In this document: piece after piece, positions 8,065-16,418 of the stretch
Layout of the letters: each line of letters opens with the position of its first letter
Numbering within the stretch: position 1 is the first letter of the stretch
Translations under genes and position numbers: made by a program
The notes under the pieces: model-generated
What the model was told of the DNA's origin: nothing
The model's input: the letters and a program-made list of their open reading frames with translations, nothing else
Databases searched by the model: none
Source: Lachnospiraceae bacterium
Lineage (GTDB): Bacteria; Bacillota; Clostridia; Lachnospirales; Lachnospiraceae
Length of the DNA: 39,544 nucleotides
Direction of reading: 5' to 3'
NCBI GenBank assembly: GCA_017936885.1
Contig: JAGBEO010000030.1
Span: 1 to 39,544, forward strand

Positions 8065-9657
8065 ATGTATAAAATTATGTTGGCGGATGATGAGGGAATC
8101 GTGATCGATTCTTTAAAGTTTATCATAGAGAAGGAATTCGGTGATGAGTGCCGGATCGAGTATGCCAAGACCGGCAGAAGCGTGATTGAGCTGGCGGAGA
8201 ATTTCAGACCGGATATTGCGATCATGGATATTCAGATGCCGGGAATTAACGGGATCGATGCCATGAAGGAGATCAGGGACAATAACAAGCATGTGATCTT
8301 TATTGTGATGTCGGCTTACGACAAATTCGATTATGCCAAGGAAGCGATCAAGCTTGGGGTTTTGGAATACATTACAAAGCCCATGGAGAAAAACAAGATT
8401 ATTGCTGCCCTGCGCAAAGCCATGGAGCAGATCAACAGGGAGCGCGCCAAGAGAAGTAATGACCTGTTAATTAAAGAAAAACTGGAGACAGTCGTACCGA
8501 TCATTGAAAGCGGTCTGATTTATGACATTCTTTTGCAGGAACGGTTTACGGAGGATATCGACAGTTACAGGACACTGCTTGGCATAGAACAGGATTATGC
8601 CTATATGATTGCTGTCGTATGCGGAGATACCCAGGAGGGAAATCATATGACCAATGCTGTGGGAAGCAGTGTGCGCATACAGCAGCACAGTCAGGAAGTC
8701 AGAGATGCATTGAAGGAAGGTTTTCCGGGCTGTATCGTGGGAACGGTAATGGCCAATAAAATCGCGGTTATGGTGCCCTGCAGCGAGGACAGGCTGGAAT
8801 ATAATGAAAGAATTGCGCTCATCGAGAAATCCAGGGAAATGGTGAGAAATCTGCGAAAGAAGACAGACAGCAGCTTCCGGATCGGCATCGGTGCCATCAA
8901 GAAGCTGCGGGAGGTCAGGGAGTCTTATCAGGAGGCGCTGGATACGCTGGTCAAGACAACCGGAAGCGTTGCCCATGCGGATGACTTGCCGATCAGGTGT
9001 GAATATGAGGATAATTACCCGATTCATCTGGAAAAGGAACTCTTTCAGAAAGTGGAGAGCGGCGAGGCAAACCAGGCGATGGCAGTGGCGGAGAATTTCT
9101 TCCGCTGGATGGTGGAGAACAATCCGGACAGTATGATGGATATCCGGTTAAAAGTGCTGGAGTTCGTATTGTGGGCGGAACATCTTGCTTATGAGAACGG
9201 CGGCATGACCTACGAGTTCAACACCCGCAAGGATTATCTGCCTACCGTGATGAATACGGAGGATATGAAGGAGCTTGAGAACTGGTTTGTGTTAAAAATC
9301 AGCGAGGCATGCCAGAACATACTGCGCAAAGGCGCGGAGAAATCCAGCAGCCTGATTGAGACGGCGAAGGAGTATATACAGGCGAACTACAGCAGGGATA
9401 TTTCGCTGGATGATGTATCCAGAACGGTGAATATCAGCCCCTATTATTTCAGCAAGATATTCAAGGAGGACACCGGGGAAGGGTTCGTGGAATATCTGAC
9501 AAGAATCAGGATGGAAAAGGCGAAGGAGCTGCTTACGACAACGGAGTGTTCCATGAAAGAAATCTGCTCTATGGTGGGATATGCGGACCCGAACTATTTC
9601 AGCAGATCCTTTAAGAAAAATGTGGGGGTGACACCTACGGAATACAAAAGGGAATGA
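8065..9657 (+). CDS. YesN-type response regulator with AraC DNA-binding domain
   Basis: 530 residues. The receiver domain (1-120) has the acidic pair D8/D9, phosphoacceptor D55 in IMDIQMPG, and K105 in TKPM. A middle region of about 300 residues, usual in YesN proteins, follows. The last 100 residues form two AraC helix-turn-helix units (ISLDDVSRTVNISPYYFSKIF and MKEICSMVGYADPNYFSRSF regions) ending in GVTPTEYKRE. It is the natural partner of the upstream kinase. The likely target is the chvE-mmsA-mmsB operon that starts after 10812, since known YesN-type regulators activate adjacent sugar importers. The XylF-like gene follows after 24 bases and is probably in the same transcript. Confidence 0.9.
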   Translation: MYKIMLADDEGIVIDSLKFIIEKEFGDECRIEYAKTGRSVIELAENFRPDIAIMDIQMPGINGIDAMKEIRDNNKHVIFIVMSAYDKFDYAKEAIKLGVLEYITKPMEKNKIIAALRKAMEQINRERAKRSNDLLIKEKLETVVPIIESGLIYDILLQERFTEDIDSYRTLLGIEQDYAYMIAVVCGDTQEGNHMTNAVGSSVRIQQHSQEVRDALKEGFPGCIVGTVMANKIAVMVPCSEDRLEYNERIALIEKSREMVRNLRKKTDSSFRIGIGAIKKLREVRESYQEALDTLVKTTGSVAHADDLPIRCEYEDNYPIHLEKELFQKVESGEANQAMAVAENFFRWMVENNPDSMMDIRLKVLEFVLWAEHLAYENGGMTYEFNTRKDYLPTVMNTEDMKELENWFVLKISEACQNILRKGAEKSSSLIETAKEYIQANYSRDISLDDVSRTVNISPYYFSKIFKEDTGEGFVEYLTRIRMEKAKELLTTTECSMKEICSMVGYADPNYFSRSFKKNVGVTPTEYKRE

Positions 9658-9681
9658 GTTGAGAGGTGAAACGATATTAAG

Positions 9682-10728
9682 ATGAGAAGAGGATTGAGCA
9701 TATTTTTGGTGCTGTGTCTGCTTGTGGGGGTGACAGCCTGCGGCAGTATCGAGAAGGAGAATCAGGTCAAGGAGCAGGAAGAGAAGAAGATCCAGATCGG
9801 TATGAGCTTTGATTCCTTTGTTATTGAAAGATGGCAGAGAGACAGGGATATTTTCGTGTCGGTGGCGAAAGAGCTGGGAGCGGAGGTCAATGTACAGAAT
9901 GCCAACGGAGATGTGGAAGAGCAGAAGAAACAGATTGATTATTTTATCCAGAAAGGCATGGACGTGATCGTGATTATCTGTATTGATTCGGCTTCTCTGC
10001 AGGACTCGGTTGAGAAGGCCAAAGCGGCAGGAATCAAGATCGTGGCTTATGACAGACTGATCGTTGATTCGGATGTGGATTTGTATATTTCCTTTGACAA
10101 TGAGATGGTAGGAACGATGATGGCGGAAGCGCTGATTGATGAAGGGCTTTCCGGAGGAAATGTAGTCATGATAGGCGGCAGTCCGACCGATAACAATGTG
10201 CCGATCGTAGAGGGGGCTTTCCGTGAAATCATGACCAAAAATCATGTGACGATACTGGACGCGGTACATGCAGACGGATGGAAAGCAGAGGAAGCTGCTA
10301 ACTATATATATGAGCACCCTTCAGTGATTGCCGATGCGGATGCTATTATGTGCGGCAATGATGACCTGGCGACCCAGGCGGTGCGTGCCCTCTCCGAGAA
10401 GCGCAAGGCGGGAGATATTCTGGTAGTGGGACAGGATGCGGATCTGGCGGCCTGTCAGCGGATCGTGGAAGGGACGCAGGTTATGACGGTTTATAAGCCG
10501 GTGGAGAAGCTGGCAGCCAGAGCGGCAGAGGCTGCCGTGGCTCTGGCACGGGATCATGAGGTGACCGGGGATGATGTGACAAGGATGAGCAATGGGGAAT
10601 ATGAGATTCCCTATATCGGGCTGGAGCCAATCCGGGTAGACAGAGATAACATGGATGAGGTCATCATCGGAAGCGGCTTCCACCTGAAAGAGGATGTCTA
10701 CCTGAATGTGCCTGATAAGATGCCGTGA
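9682..10728 (+). CDS. XylF-like sugar-binding lipoprotein
   Basis: 348 residues. The signal peptide ends in a lipobox, VTAC, so Cys20 should be lipidated and the protein tethered outside the membrane. The mature part resembles D-xylose-binding XylF: IGMSFDSFVIERWQRDRDIF, VNVQNANGD, IKIVAYDRLI and LYISFDNEMVG all have close counterparts there. GAGAGGTGA precedes ATG 9682. It sits in the regulatory operon, behind the response regulator and before a terminator, and not with a permease. It could feed the downstream CUT2 importer with a different sugar, or act as an extra sensory protein. Assignment to the XylF group is good; actual xylose binding is inference. Confidence 0.85.
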   Translation: MRRGLSIFLVLCLLVGVTACGSIEKENQVKEQEEKKIQIGMSFDSFVIERWQRDRDIFVSVAKELGAEVNVQNANGDVEEQKKQIDYFIQKGMDVIVIICIDSASLQDSVEKAKAAGIKIVAYDRLIVDSDVDLYISFDNEMVGTMMAEALIDEGLSGGNVVMIGGSPTDNNVPIVEGAFREIMTKNHVTILDAVHADGWKAEEAANYIYEHPSVIADADAIMCGNDDLATQAVRALSEKRKAGDILVVGQDADLAACQRIVEGTQVMTVYKPVEKLAARAAEAAVALARDHEVTGDDVTRMSNGEYEIPYIGLEPIRVDRDNMDEVIIGSGFHLKEDVYLNVPDKMP

Positions 10729-10774
10729 CAGAATGAACAGGTAAATGCAATAGGACATTTTTGCGGTTGGGGTG

Positions 10775-10812
10775 CGGTGCAGTGCGAAATTGTGCTAGCA
10801 CTCCGATTTTTT
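10775..10812 (+). terminator. Terminator or attenuator between the sensory and transport operons
   Basis: CGG (10775-10777) and AGTGC (10781-10785) pair with GCACT (10798-10802) and CCG (10803-10805), leaving a three-base bulge, and ATTTTTTG follows. A perfect 10-base palindrome, GTGCTAGCAC (10792-10801), overlaps the loop and could form an alternative fold. It separates the sensor/regulator genes from the highly expressed transporter genes. Confidence 0.5.
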
Positions 10813-10834
10813 GTTTATTTTTAAACTCAAAAAT

Positions 10835-10884
10835 TTGCAGAAGGTCGTAAATTATTCCTATTTGATTTGTGATACATTGTATTT
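10835..10884 (+). promoter_or_regulatory. Probable promoter region of the chvE-mmsA-mmsB operon
   Basis: AT-rich stretch with two readings: TTGCAG at 10835-10840 followed 17 bases later by CTATTT, or an extended -10 TGATACATT at 10870-10878 without a good -35. A poor -35 is what an activator-dependent promoter should show, in line with control by the YesN-type regulator. I could not identify its operator. Confidence 0.35.
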
Positions 10885-10953
10885 GCAGGCGGGCGACAGG
10901 TCCGTTTTGCGACAAAATCAATCAATACAATGAATAGGGAGGAAAAACAAACC

Positions 10954-12114
10954 ATGAAAAAGAAATTATTGAGCATGATTTTGGCAACAACTATGATTGC
11001 ATCTGTATTAGTTGGATGCGGCGGTTCTTCTGATTCTGCTGAGACAGCAGCACCTGCAGAAGAGGCAGCAACAGAGGAAGCAGCACCTGCAGAGGAGGCA
11101 GCAACAGAAGAGGCAGCTCCTGCAGCAGAGGCTAACGGAACAAAAGTTGGCGTATCCATGCCGACTAAGGATTTACAGAGATGGAATCAGGACGGCGCTA
11201 ATATGCAGGCCGAGCTTGAAGCAGCAGGCTATGAAGTTGACTTACAGTATGCATCTAACGATGTTCAGACACAGGTTTCCCAGATTGAGAACATGATCTC
11301 CGGCGGTGCTGACGTACTGGTTATCGCAGCGATCGAAGGTTCTTCTTTAGGTGAGGCTCTTGATATGGCTAAAGCAGCAAACATTCCGGTTATCGCATAT
11401 GACCGTCTGCTTATGAACTCCGATGCAGTTTCTTACTATGCAACATTTGATAACTACATGGTAGGTACAAAGCAGGGCGAGTACATTGTTGAAGCTCTTG
11501 ATCTTGAGAATGCTGATGGCCCATTCAACATGGAAATCACTGCCGGTGACCCTGGTGACAACAATGCCGGTTACTTCTACAATGGTGCTATGGATGTACT
11601 GAATCCTTACATCGAGGCTGGTAAGTTAGTAGTTGTTTCCGGACAGGTATCCTTTGACGAGGTAGCTACACCTACATGGGCAACAGAGACAGCACAGTCC
11701 AGAGCAGAGAACATTCTTTCCTCTAACTATGCAGATGGCACACAGATCGATGTATGGCTTTGCTCCAACGACTCTACAGCACTTGGTGTTGAGAACGCTT
11801 TAGCAGCTAACTACAATGGTGAGTATCCTGTTATCACAGGTCAGGACTGCGATATCGAGAACGTTAAGAACATGCTTGCTGGCAAACAGTCCATGTCTAT
11901 CTTCAAAGATACACGTACTCTTGCATCTCAGGTTGTTAAGATGGTTGGTCAGATCTTAAGCGGCGAGACAGTTGATGTTAACGATACAGAGACATATGAC
12001 AACGGTACAGGCGTTATTCCTTCTTACCTTTGCGAGCCTGTATTCGCAGATGTTAACAACTACAAAGAGCTGTTAATTGACTCCGGTTACTATACAGAGG
12101 GTGATTTACAGTAA
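10954..12114 (+). CDS. chvE: ChvE-type multiple-monosaccharide-binding lipoprotein
   Basis: 386 residues. The signal peptide ends in a lipobox, VLVGC, followed by a flexible Ala/Pro/Glu-rich linker made of a repeated 11-residue unit (about residues 32-59). The binding domain matches ChvE closely: VGVSMPTKDLQRW, LQYASNDVQTQ, VIAYDRLLMNSD, YYATFDN, ITGQDCD and the tail DSGYYTEGDLQ. ChvE delivers glucose, galactose, arabinose, xylose and others to the MmsAB/GguAB importer and, in Agrobacterium, also serves sensing and chemotaxis. Start ATG 10954 is chosen because GGGAGG at 10937-10942 precedes it; an ATG at 10930 lies before that site. Its codons are richer in T-ending forms than those of the flanking genes, a sign of high expression. 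A hairpin separates it from mmsA. Confidence 0.93.
   Translation: MKKKLLSMILATTMIASVLVGCGGSSDSAETAAPAEEAATEEAAPAEEAATEEAAPAAEANGTKVGVSMPTKDLQRWNQDGANMQAELEAAGYEVDLQYASNDVQTQVSQIENMISGGADVLVIAAIEGSSLGEALDMAKAANIPVIAYDRLLMNSDAVSYYATFDNYMVGTKQGEYIVEALDLENADGPFNMEITAGDPGDNNAGYFYNGAMDVLNPYIEAGKLVVVSGQVSFDEVATPTWATETAQSRAENILSSNYADGTQIDVWLCSNDSTALGVENALAANYNGEYPVITGQDCDIENVKNMLAGKQSMSIFKDTRTLASQVVKMVGQILSGETVDVNDTETYDNGTGVIPSYLCEPVFADVNNYKELLIDSGYYTEGDLQ
11047..11130 (+). repeat. 33-bp tandem repeat encoding the ChvE linker
   Basis: Two full 33-base units (11047-11079 and 11080-11112) and a partial third (11113-11130) encode AAPAEEAATEE repeats. The copies differ mainly at third codon positions. 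Length variation between strains is likely and would change the tether length between the lipid anchor and the binding domain. Confidence 0.75.
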
Positions 12115-12157
12115 TTTTCTTTCGAAACAAAACAGCATAATGAAAATGCATAGTTTG

Positions 12158-12181
12158 GCAGGCGGGTTTTATCCCGCCTGC
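12158..12181 (+). promoter_or_regulatory. Intercistronic hairpin between chvE and mmsA
   Basis: GCAGGCGGG at 12158-12166 pairs perfectly with CCCGCCTGC at 12173-12181 around TTTTAT. TAATGCTAA follows instead of a T-tract. Such hairpins behind binding-protein genes usually block 3' exonucleases or cause partial termination, giving more binding protein than ATPase and permease. Confidence 0.6.
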
Positions 12182-12233
12182 TAATGCTAAGAGATAATTT
12201 AGAATATGATAGAAATGATTGGGAGGGATACAG

Positions 12234-13772
12234 TTGGCAAAAGTTTTACTGGAAATGAAAAATATTACCAAGACATTCCCTGGCGTTAAAGCACTTGATA
12301 ATGTAAATTTGAAGGTTGAAGAAGGCGAAATTCACGCTCTTGTCGGCGAAAACGGTGCAGGAAAATCCACCTTGATGAATGTACTCAGCGGCATTTATCC
12401 CTATGGTACATACGAAGGTGATATTGTTTATAATGGTGAAGTTTGTAAATTCAATAAAATAAAAGATTCCGAAGAAAAAGGAATCGTTATTATCCATCAG
12501 GAGCTGGCACTGGTGCCCTACATGTCCATTGGCGAGAACATGTTTCTCGGAAATGAGCAGGGAAAGAAAAATGCCATTGACTGGGATAAGACCTATGCGG
12601 AAGCAGATAAGTATTTGAGAATGGTAGGATTGGCAGAATCCTCCAAGGTACTTGTAAAGGAAATCGGTACAGGTAAGCAGCAGCTTGTTGAGATTGCGAA
12701 AGCACTTGCCAAGAATGCGAAGCTCTTAATTCTGGATGAGCCTACATCTTCTTTGAACGAGACCGATTCCAAAGCCCTGCTTGACTTAATGTTAGAGTTC
12801 AAGAAACAGGGTATGACAATGATTATTATCACTCATAAATTAAATGAGGTTGCCTACGTGGCAGATAAAATTACGGTTGTCCGTGACGGCTCTACCATTG
12901 AGACCATGGATAAGCGTACTACTGAGATCTCTGAGGACAGAATCATCCAGGGAATGGTTGGCCGTGAGCTGACGAACCGTTTCCCGAAGCGCGAGGGTGT
13001 AAAGATCGGTGATGTGAATATGGAAGTAAAGGACTGGACCGTATATCATCCGCTGTATCCTGAGCGTAAGGTGGTTGATAATGTGTCCATGAATGTCCGT
13101 AAGGGTGAGGTTGTAGGTATCTACGGACTGATGGGTGCAGGCCGTACGGAACTTGCCATGAGTATTTTCGGACAGTCCTATGGTACCGGTATCACGGGTA
13201 CATTGAAGTTAAATGGCAAAGAAGTTACCTTGAAGAATCCCAAAGAGGCAATTAAGAATAAACTTGCCTATGTTACGGAGGACAGAAAAGGAAACGGACT
13301 TGTGCTGACAAATCCGATTAAGATCAATACCACACTGGCAAATCTGGAAAGCATCAGCAGTCACAAGGTGATTGATAAAGATAAAGAGTATCAGGTGGCA
13401 GAAGAGTACAGACAGAAGCTTCGTACCAAATGTCCTTCCGTAGAACAGAATGTAGGGAACCTTTCCGGCGGTAACCAGCAGAAGGTTCTTCTTGCAAAAT
13501 GGATGTTTACGGAGCCGGATGTGCTGATTCTGGATGAGCCTACAAGGGGTATTGACGTAGGTGCGAAATACGAGATTTACTGTATCATCAATGACTTGGT
13601 TGCAGCAGGCAAATCCGTTGTCATGATTTCCTCCGAACTGCCTGAGGTATTAGGCATGAGCGACAGAATCTATATTATGAATGCCGCTAAGATTGTCGGA
13701 GAGTTAAGGGCAGAGGATGCAACGCAAGAAATTATTATGGCAAATATTTTGAAATCAGGGAAGGGAGAATAA
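12234..13772 (+). CDS. mmsA: Multiple-monosaccharide ABC importer ATPase (MmsA/GguA)
   Basis: 512 residues with two fused ABC domains, as in all CUT2 sugar importers. Domain 1 has Walker [10 protein letters not shown] at 38-46, a [14 protein letters not shown] signature region and Walker [11 protein letters not shown]. Domain 2 has the usual degenerate Walker [10 protein letters not shown], signature LSGGNQQKV and [20 protein letters not shown]. The start is TTG 12234 with GGGAGGGA at 12221-12228; an earlier in-frame TTG at 12219 lies before that site. The rare start codon, together with the hairpin at 12158-12181, would keep its level below ChvE. The first permease gene begins two bases after the stop. 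It powers import through the two permeases that follow. Confidence 0.93.
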   Translation: MAKVLLEMKNITKTFPGVKALDNVNLKVEEGEIHALVGENGAGKSTLMNVLSGIYPYGTYEGDIVYNGEVCKFNKIKDSEEKGIVIIHQELALVPYMSIGENMFLGNEQGKKNAIDWDKTYAEADKYLRMVGLAESSKVLVKEIGTGKQQLVEIAKALAKNAKLLILDEPTSSLNETDSKALLDLMLEFKKQGMTMIIITHKLNEVAYVADKITVVRDGSTIETMDKRTTEISEDRIIQGMVGRELTNRFPKREGVKIGDVNMEVKDWTVYHPLYPERKVVDNVSMNVRKGEVVGIYGLMGAGRTELAMSIFGQSYGTGITGTLKLNGKEVTLKNPKEAIKNKLAYVTEDRKGNGLVLTNPIKINTTLANLESISSHKVIDKDKEYQVAEEYRQKLRTKCPSVEQNVGNLSGGNQQKVLLAKWMFTEPDVLILDEPTRGIDVGAKYEIYCIINDLVAAGKSVVMISSELPEVLGMSDRIYIMNAAKIVGELRAEDATQEIIMANILKSGKGE

Positions 13773-13774
13773 AG

Positions 13775-14944
13775 ATGGAAAAAATGAAGATAACAGATTC
13801 TTTAAAGAAGTACACCATGGTTATTGCCCTGATTCTGGTCATTGCTTTCTTCTACTGGAGCACAGAGGGCAAAATCCTTTATGCACAGAATATTAACAAC
13901 TTGATTTCACAGAATGCGTACGTGTTCGTACTGGCAACCGGTATGCTGCTGTGTATTCTGACAGGTGGTAATGTGGACTTGTCTGTTGGTTCTATTGTTT
14001 GTTTTGTCGGCGGCATCGGAGCGGTTATTATGAGCAAAGACATGAGCCCATGGCTGGCAGTTGCCGTTATGTTGATTGCAGGTTTGTTGGTTGGTATGTT
14101 CCAGGGCTTTTGGATTGCCTACATAAAAGTACCGCCTTTTATAGCGACTCTGGCAGGTATGTATGCTTTCAGAGGTTTGTCGAATGTTGTATTACAGGGA
14201 TATACGGTCTCTGTTTCCAATACAACTTTCTTAAACGTGTTCGGCGGCGGTGCAGATTGTTACGTTCCTAATTTTCTAGGCGGCGAGACACTGAATATGA
14301 CATGTTTGGCTGTCGGTATTCTGATTGCTGTAATTTTCATATTACTGACGGTTAAGAGCAGAATCAGGAAAAAAACAAAGGGCTATGCGACAGCACCGTT
14401 TGCGGGTGAAATGATAAAGACTGTTTTAATCAGTGCTGTTATCATCTGGCTCGCATATAAGCTGGCAAATTACAAGGGAATTCCAAGTGCTCTTGTCTGG
14501 ATTGTAGTTGTATTGGGAGCTTATGCATATATTACTTCTAAAACTACAATCGGACGTTATCTGTATGCAGTCGGAGGCAATGAAAAAGCAACAAGACTTT
14601 CCGGTGTAAATACGAAAAAAGTTTATTTCTTTGCTTATGCAAATATGGGATTTCTTGCAGGACTTGCAGGTATTCTGACGATTGCGAGAGCGACATCCGC
14701 ACAGCCTACCTATGGTCAGGGTTATGAGATGGATGCGATCGCAGCCTGCTTTATCGGCGGTGCATCTGCCTATGGCGGTGTCGGAACCGTAGTTGGTACG
14801 GTAGTCGGTGCCACATTGATGGGTGTTATCAATCAGGGCATGAGTATCATGGGTATGGAAGCTAACTATCAGAAGGTCGTAAAAGGTTTGGTGCTTTTGA
14901 TTGCGATTATCTTTGATGTAATGTCTAAGAAAGAAAAGAAATAA
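13775..14944 (+). CDS. mmsB: Multiple-monosaccharide ABC importer permease, copy 1 (MmsB/GguB)
   Basis: 389 residues with about ten hydrophobic helices, BPD_transp_2 family. Family marks include LTGGNVDLSVGS near 69-80, VPPFIATLAGMYAFRG near 119-134, TTIGRYLYAVGGNEKATRLSG near 256-276 and the late AIAACFIGGASAYGGVGT segment near 324-341. It begins two bases after mmsA, so translation is coupled. The next gene encodes a clear paralogue of the same length. CUT2 importers normally use a homodimer of one permease. Two adjacent paralogues point to a heterodimer or to alternative permeases sharing one ATPase. Confidence 0.92.
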   Translation: MEKMKITDSLKKYTMVIALILVIAFFYWSTEGKILYAQNINNLISQNAYVFVLATGMLLCILTGGNVDLSVGSIVCFVGGIGAVIMSKDMSPWLAVAVMLIAGLLVGMFQGFWIAYIKVPPFIATLAGMYAFRGLSNVVLQGYTVSVSNTTFLNVFGGGADCYVPNFLGGETLNMTCLAVGILIAVIFILLTVKSRIRKKTKGYATAPFAGEMIKTVLISAVIIWLAYKLANYKGIPSALVWIVVVLGAYAYITSKTTIGRYLYAVGGNEKATRLSGVNTKKVYFFAYANMGFLAGLAGILTIARATSAQPTYGQGYEMDAIAACFIGGASAYGGVGTVVGTVVGATLMGVINQGMSIMGMEANYQKVVKGLVLLIAIIFDVMSKKEKK

Positions 14945-14958
14945 GGAGGAGGATAAAG

Positions 14959-16128
14959 ATGAAAAAGGCTTTAGAGGTATTAAGAAAAAATACGATGATG
15001 TTTGTCCTGGTCCTGGTATTTCTCTTCTTTACTCTGATGACAAAAGGACAGATGTTTACACCATTGAATTTTAATGCTCTGATTACGCAGAATGCTTATG
15101 TATACATTCTGGCGACAGGTATGCTGATGTGTATGCTGACAGGTGGTAATATCGACTTATCCTGCGGCTCCTTCGTCTGCTTTATCGGCGCTATCGGCGG
15201 TATCTGTATGGTGACGAACGAAATGGGTACGGGGATTTCCGTATTGATCATGCTTTTAGTTGGTATTATTTACGGTGTGGCACTGGGATATGTCATTGCC
15301 TACCTGAATATTCCACCGTGGATTGCTACCCTTGCAGGTTATCTTGCATTCAGAGGATGGGGTACGGCACTGCTGAGTGCAAACAGCTCTACAGGAAGTA
15401 TCGCACCATTCCCACAGACTTATTTAAAGATCTTTTCCGGTAAGATCTTCGAGACGGCGATCGGTGTTCTGAATGTTCCGTGTCTGGTTGTTGGTGTTAT
15501 TGTGAGCATACTTGTTGTCATTCTTAACATTATGACCAGAAAGAACAGAATTAAGAAGGGGTATGAAGTAAATTCCGTTCTGTCTATGATAGTTAAAACG
15601 GTGATTTCCGTTGCGGTTATTATGCTGTTTGCCTACAAGCTGGCATACGCAGGCGGTATCCCTACTGTACTGATCTGGGTTGTAGCTATCATATTAATCT
15701 ATCAATTTATTACATCCAAGACAACAATCGGCCGTTATTTCTATACCATCGGCGGCAATGCAGAAGCAACAAGACTTTCCGGTGTTGACACAAAGAAGAT
15801 CATGTTTATCGCTTACCTGAATATGGCGATTCTGACAGTTATCAGTGCGTTTACCGTTATCGCAAGGTTCCAGGCAGCGAACTCCACAGCCGGTACCAAC
15901 TACGAGATGGATGCCATTTCCGCCTGCGTAGTCGGCGGTGTATCTGCTTACGGCGGTTCCGGTACCGTGTTCGGTATGGTAATCGGTGCTACCCTGATCG
16001 GTGTGATCAACTTAGGTATGAGCCTTATGGGTATCGATGCCAACTGGCAGAAGGTTATCAAGGGTGTCGTACTGTTAGCAGCGGTTGTATTCGAAATTCT
16101 GAACAATAAAGATAAGACAAAAGAATAA
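14959..16128 (+). CDS. mmsB: Multiple-monosaccharide ABC importer permease, copy 2 (MmsB/GguB paralogue)
   Basis: 389 residues, aligning end to end with the preceding permease: LTGGNIDLSCGS, IPPWIATLAGYLAFRG, TTIGRYFYTIGGNAEATRLSG and SACVVGGVSAYGGSGT occupy the same positions. The copies differ most in the loops after LAGxxAFRG and in the extracellular stretches, where sugar specificity could differ. GGAGGAGG lies just upstream of ATG 14959. An apparent terminator at 16184-16217 closes the operon. The copies look like an old tandem duplication, not a recent one, since they differ at many positions along their whole length. Confidence 0.92.
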   Translation: MKKALEVLRKNTMMFVLVLVFLFFTLMTKGQMFTPLNFNALITQNAYVYILATGMLMCMLTGGNIDLSCGSFVCFIGAIGGICMVTNEMGTGISVLIMLLVGIIYGVALGYVIAYLNIPPWIATLAGYLAFRGWGTALLSANSSTGSIAPFPQTYLKIFSGKIFETAIGVLNVPCLVVGVIVSILVVILNIMTRKNRIKKGYEVNSVLSMIVKTVISVAVIMLFAYKLAYAGGIPTVLIWVVAIILIYQFITSKTTIGRYFYTIGGNAEATRLSGVDTKKIMFIAYLNMAILTVISAFTVIARFQAANSTAGTNYEMDAISACVVGGVSAYGGSGTVFGMVIGATLIGVINLGMSLMGIDANWQKVIKGVVLLAAVVFEILNNKDKTKE

Positions 16129-16183
16129 ATAGAAATAATACCCTAAAGGCTGGCAGAAAAAATCTGCCCTGATGGGAATTGGG

Positions 16184-16217
16184 AAAAGGGACTGTTCATT
16201 TGGAGCAGTTCCTTTTT
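16184..16217 (+). terminator. Terminator of the sugar transport operon
   Basis: AAAAGGGACTG at 16184-16194 pairs with CAGTTCCTTTT at 16206-16216 with one G-T pair, followed by T and CAG. A smaller hairpin, GGCAGA/TCTGCC (16152-16168), lies just before it. Confidence 0.7.
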
Positions 16218-16339
16218 CAGTTTGTTCTGGCATCATGTCTTTTCATAAAAATATCCCATGCATAAAATAGAACTTTTTGTAAATTGTTTTAGATGAAACC
16301 AAATTGCAAATACAAATTAGCAAAACGGAATAAAAAAGA

Positions 16340-16368
16340 TTGAAAAAACGACTGCGATACAGTAAAAT
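16340..16368 (+). promoter_or_regulatory. Sigma-A promoter of the chemoreceptor gene
   Basis: TTGAAA at 16340-16345, 17 bases, TAAAAT at 16363-16368. This gives the chemoreceptor its own start, about 45 bases before GTG 16419. A flagellar sigma-28 reading was considered and does not fit by spacing. Confidence 0.6.
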
Positions 16369-16418
16369 AAAATGTATAGCACGAAATAAAAAGGCGTGGC
16401 TATGGGAGGGGGATTCAA

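Noticed and set aside
9292-10317. Long minus-strand open frame (341 codons) opposite the regulator and XylF-like genes
   Set aside because: It lies antisense to two clear genes, has no ribosome site or recognisable domain, and reads as a histidine- and leucine-rich shadow of their codon use.
10792-10801. GTGCTAGCAC palindrome as a CIRCE-like site
   Set aside because: It shares only the GCAC core with CIRCE, lacks the nine-base spacer and is better explained as part of the terminator fold.
16331-16360. Sigma-28 promoter for the chemoreceptor (TAAA ... TGCGATAC)
   Set aside because: The -10 match is partial and the spacing about 18 bases instead of 15-16; a near-consensus sigma-A promoter overlaps it.
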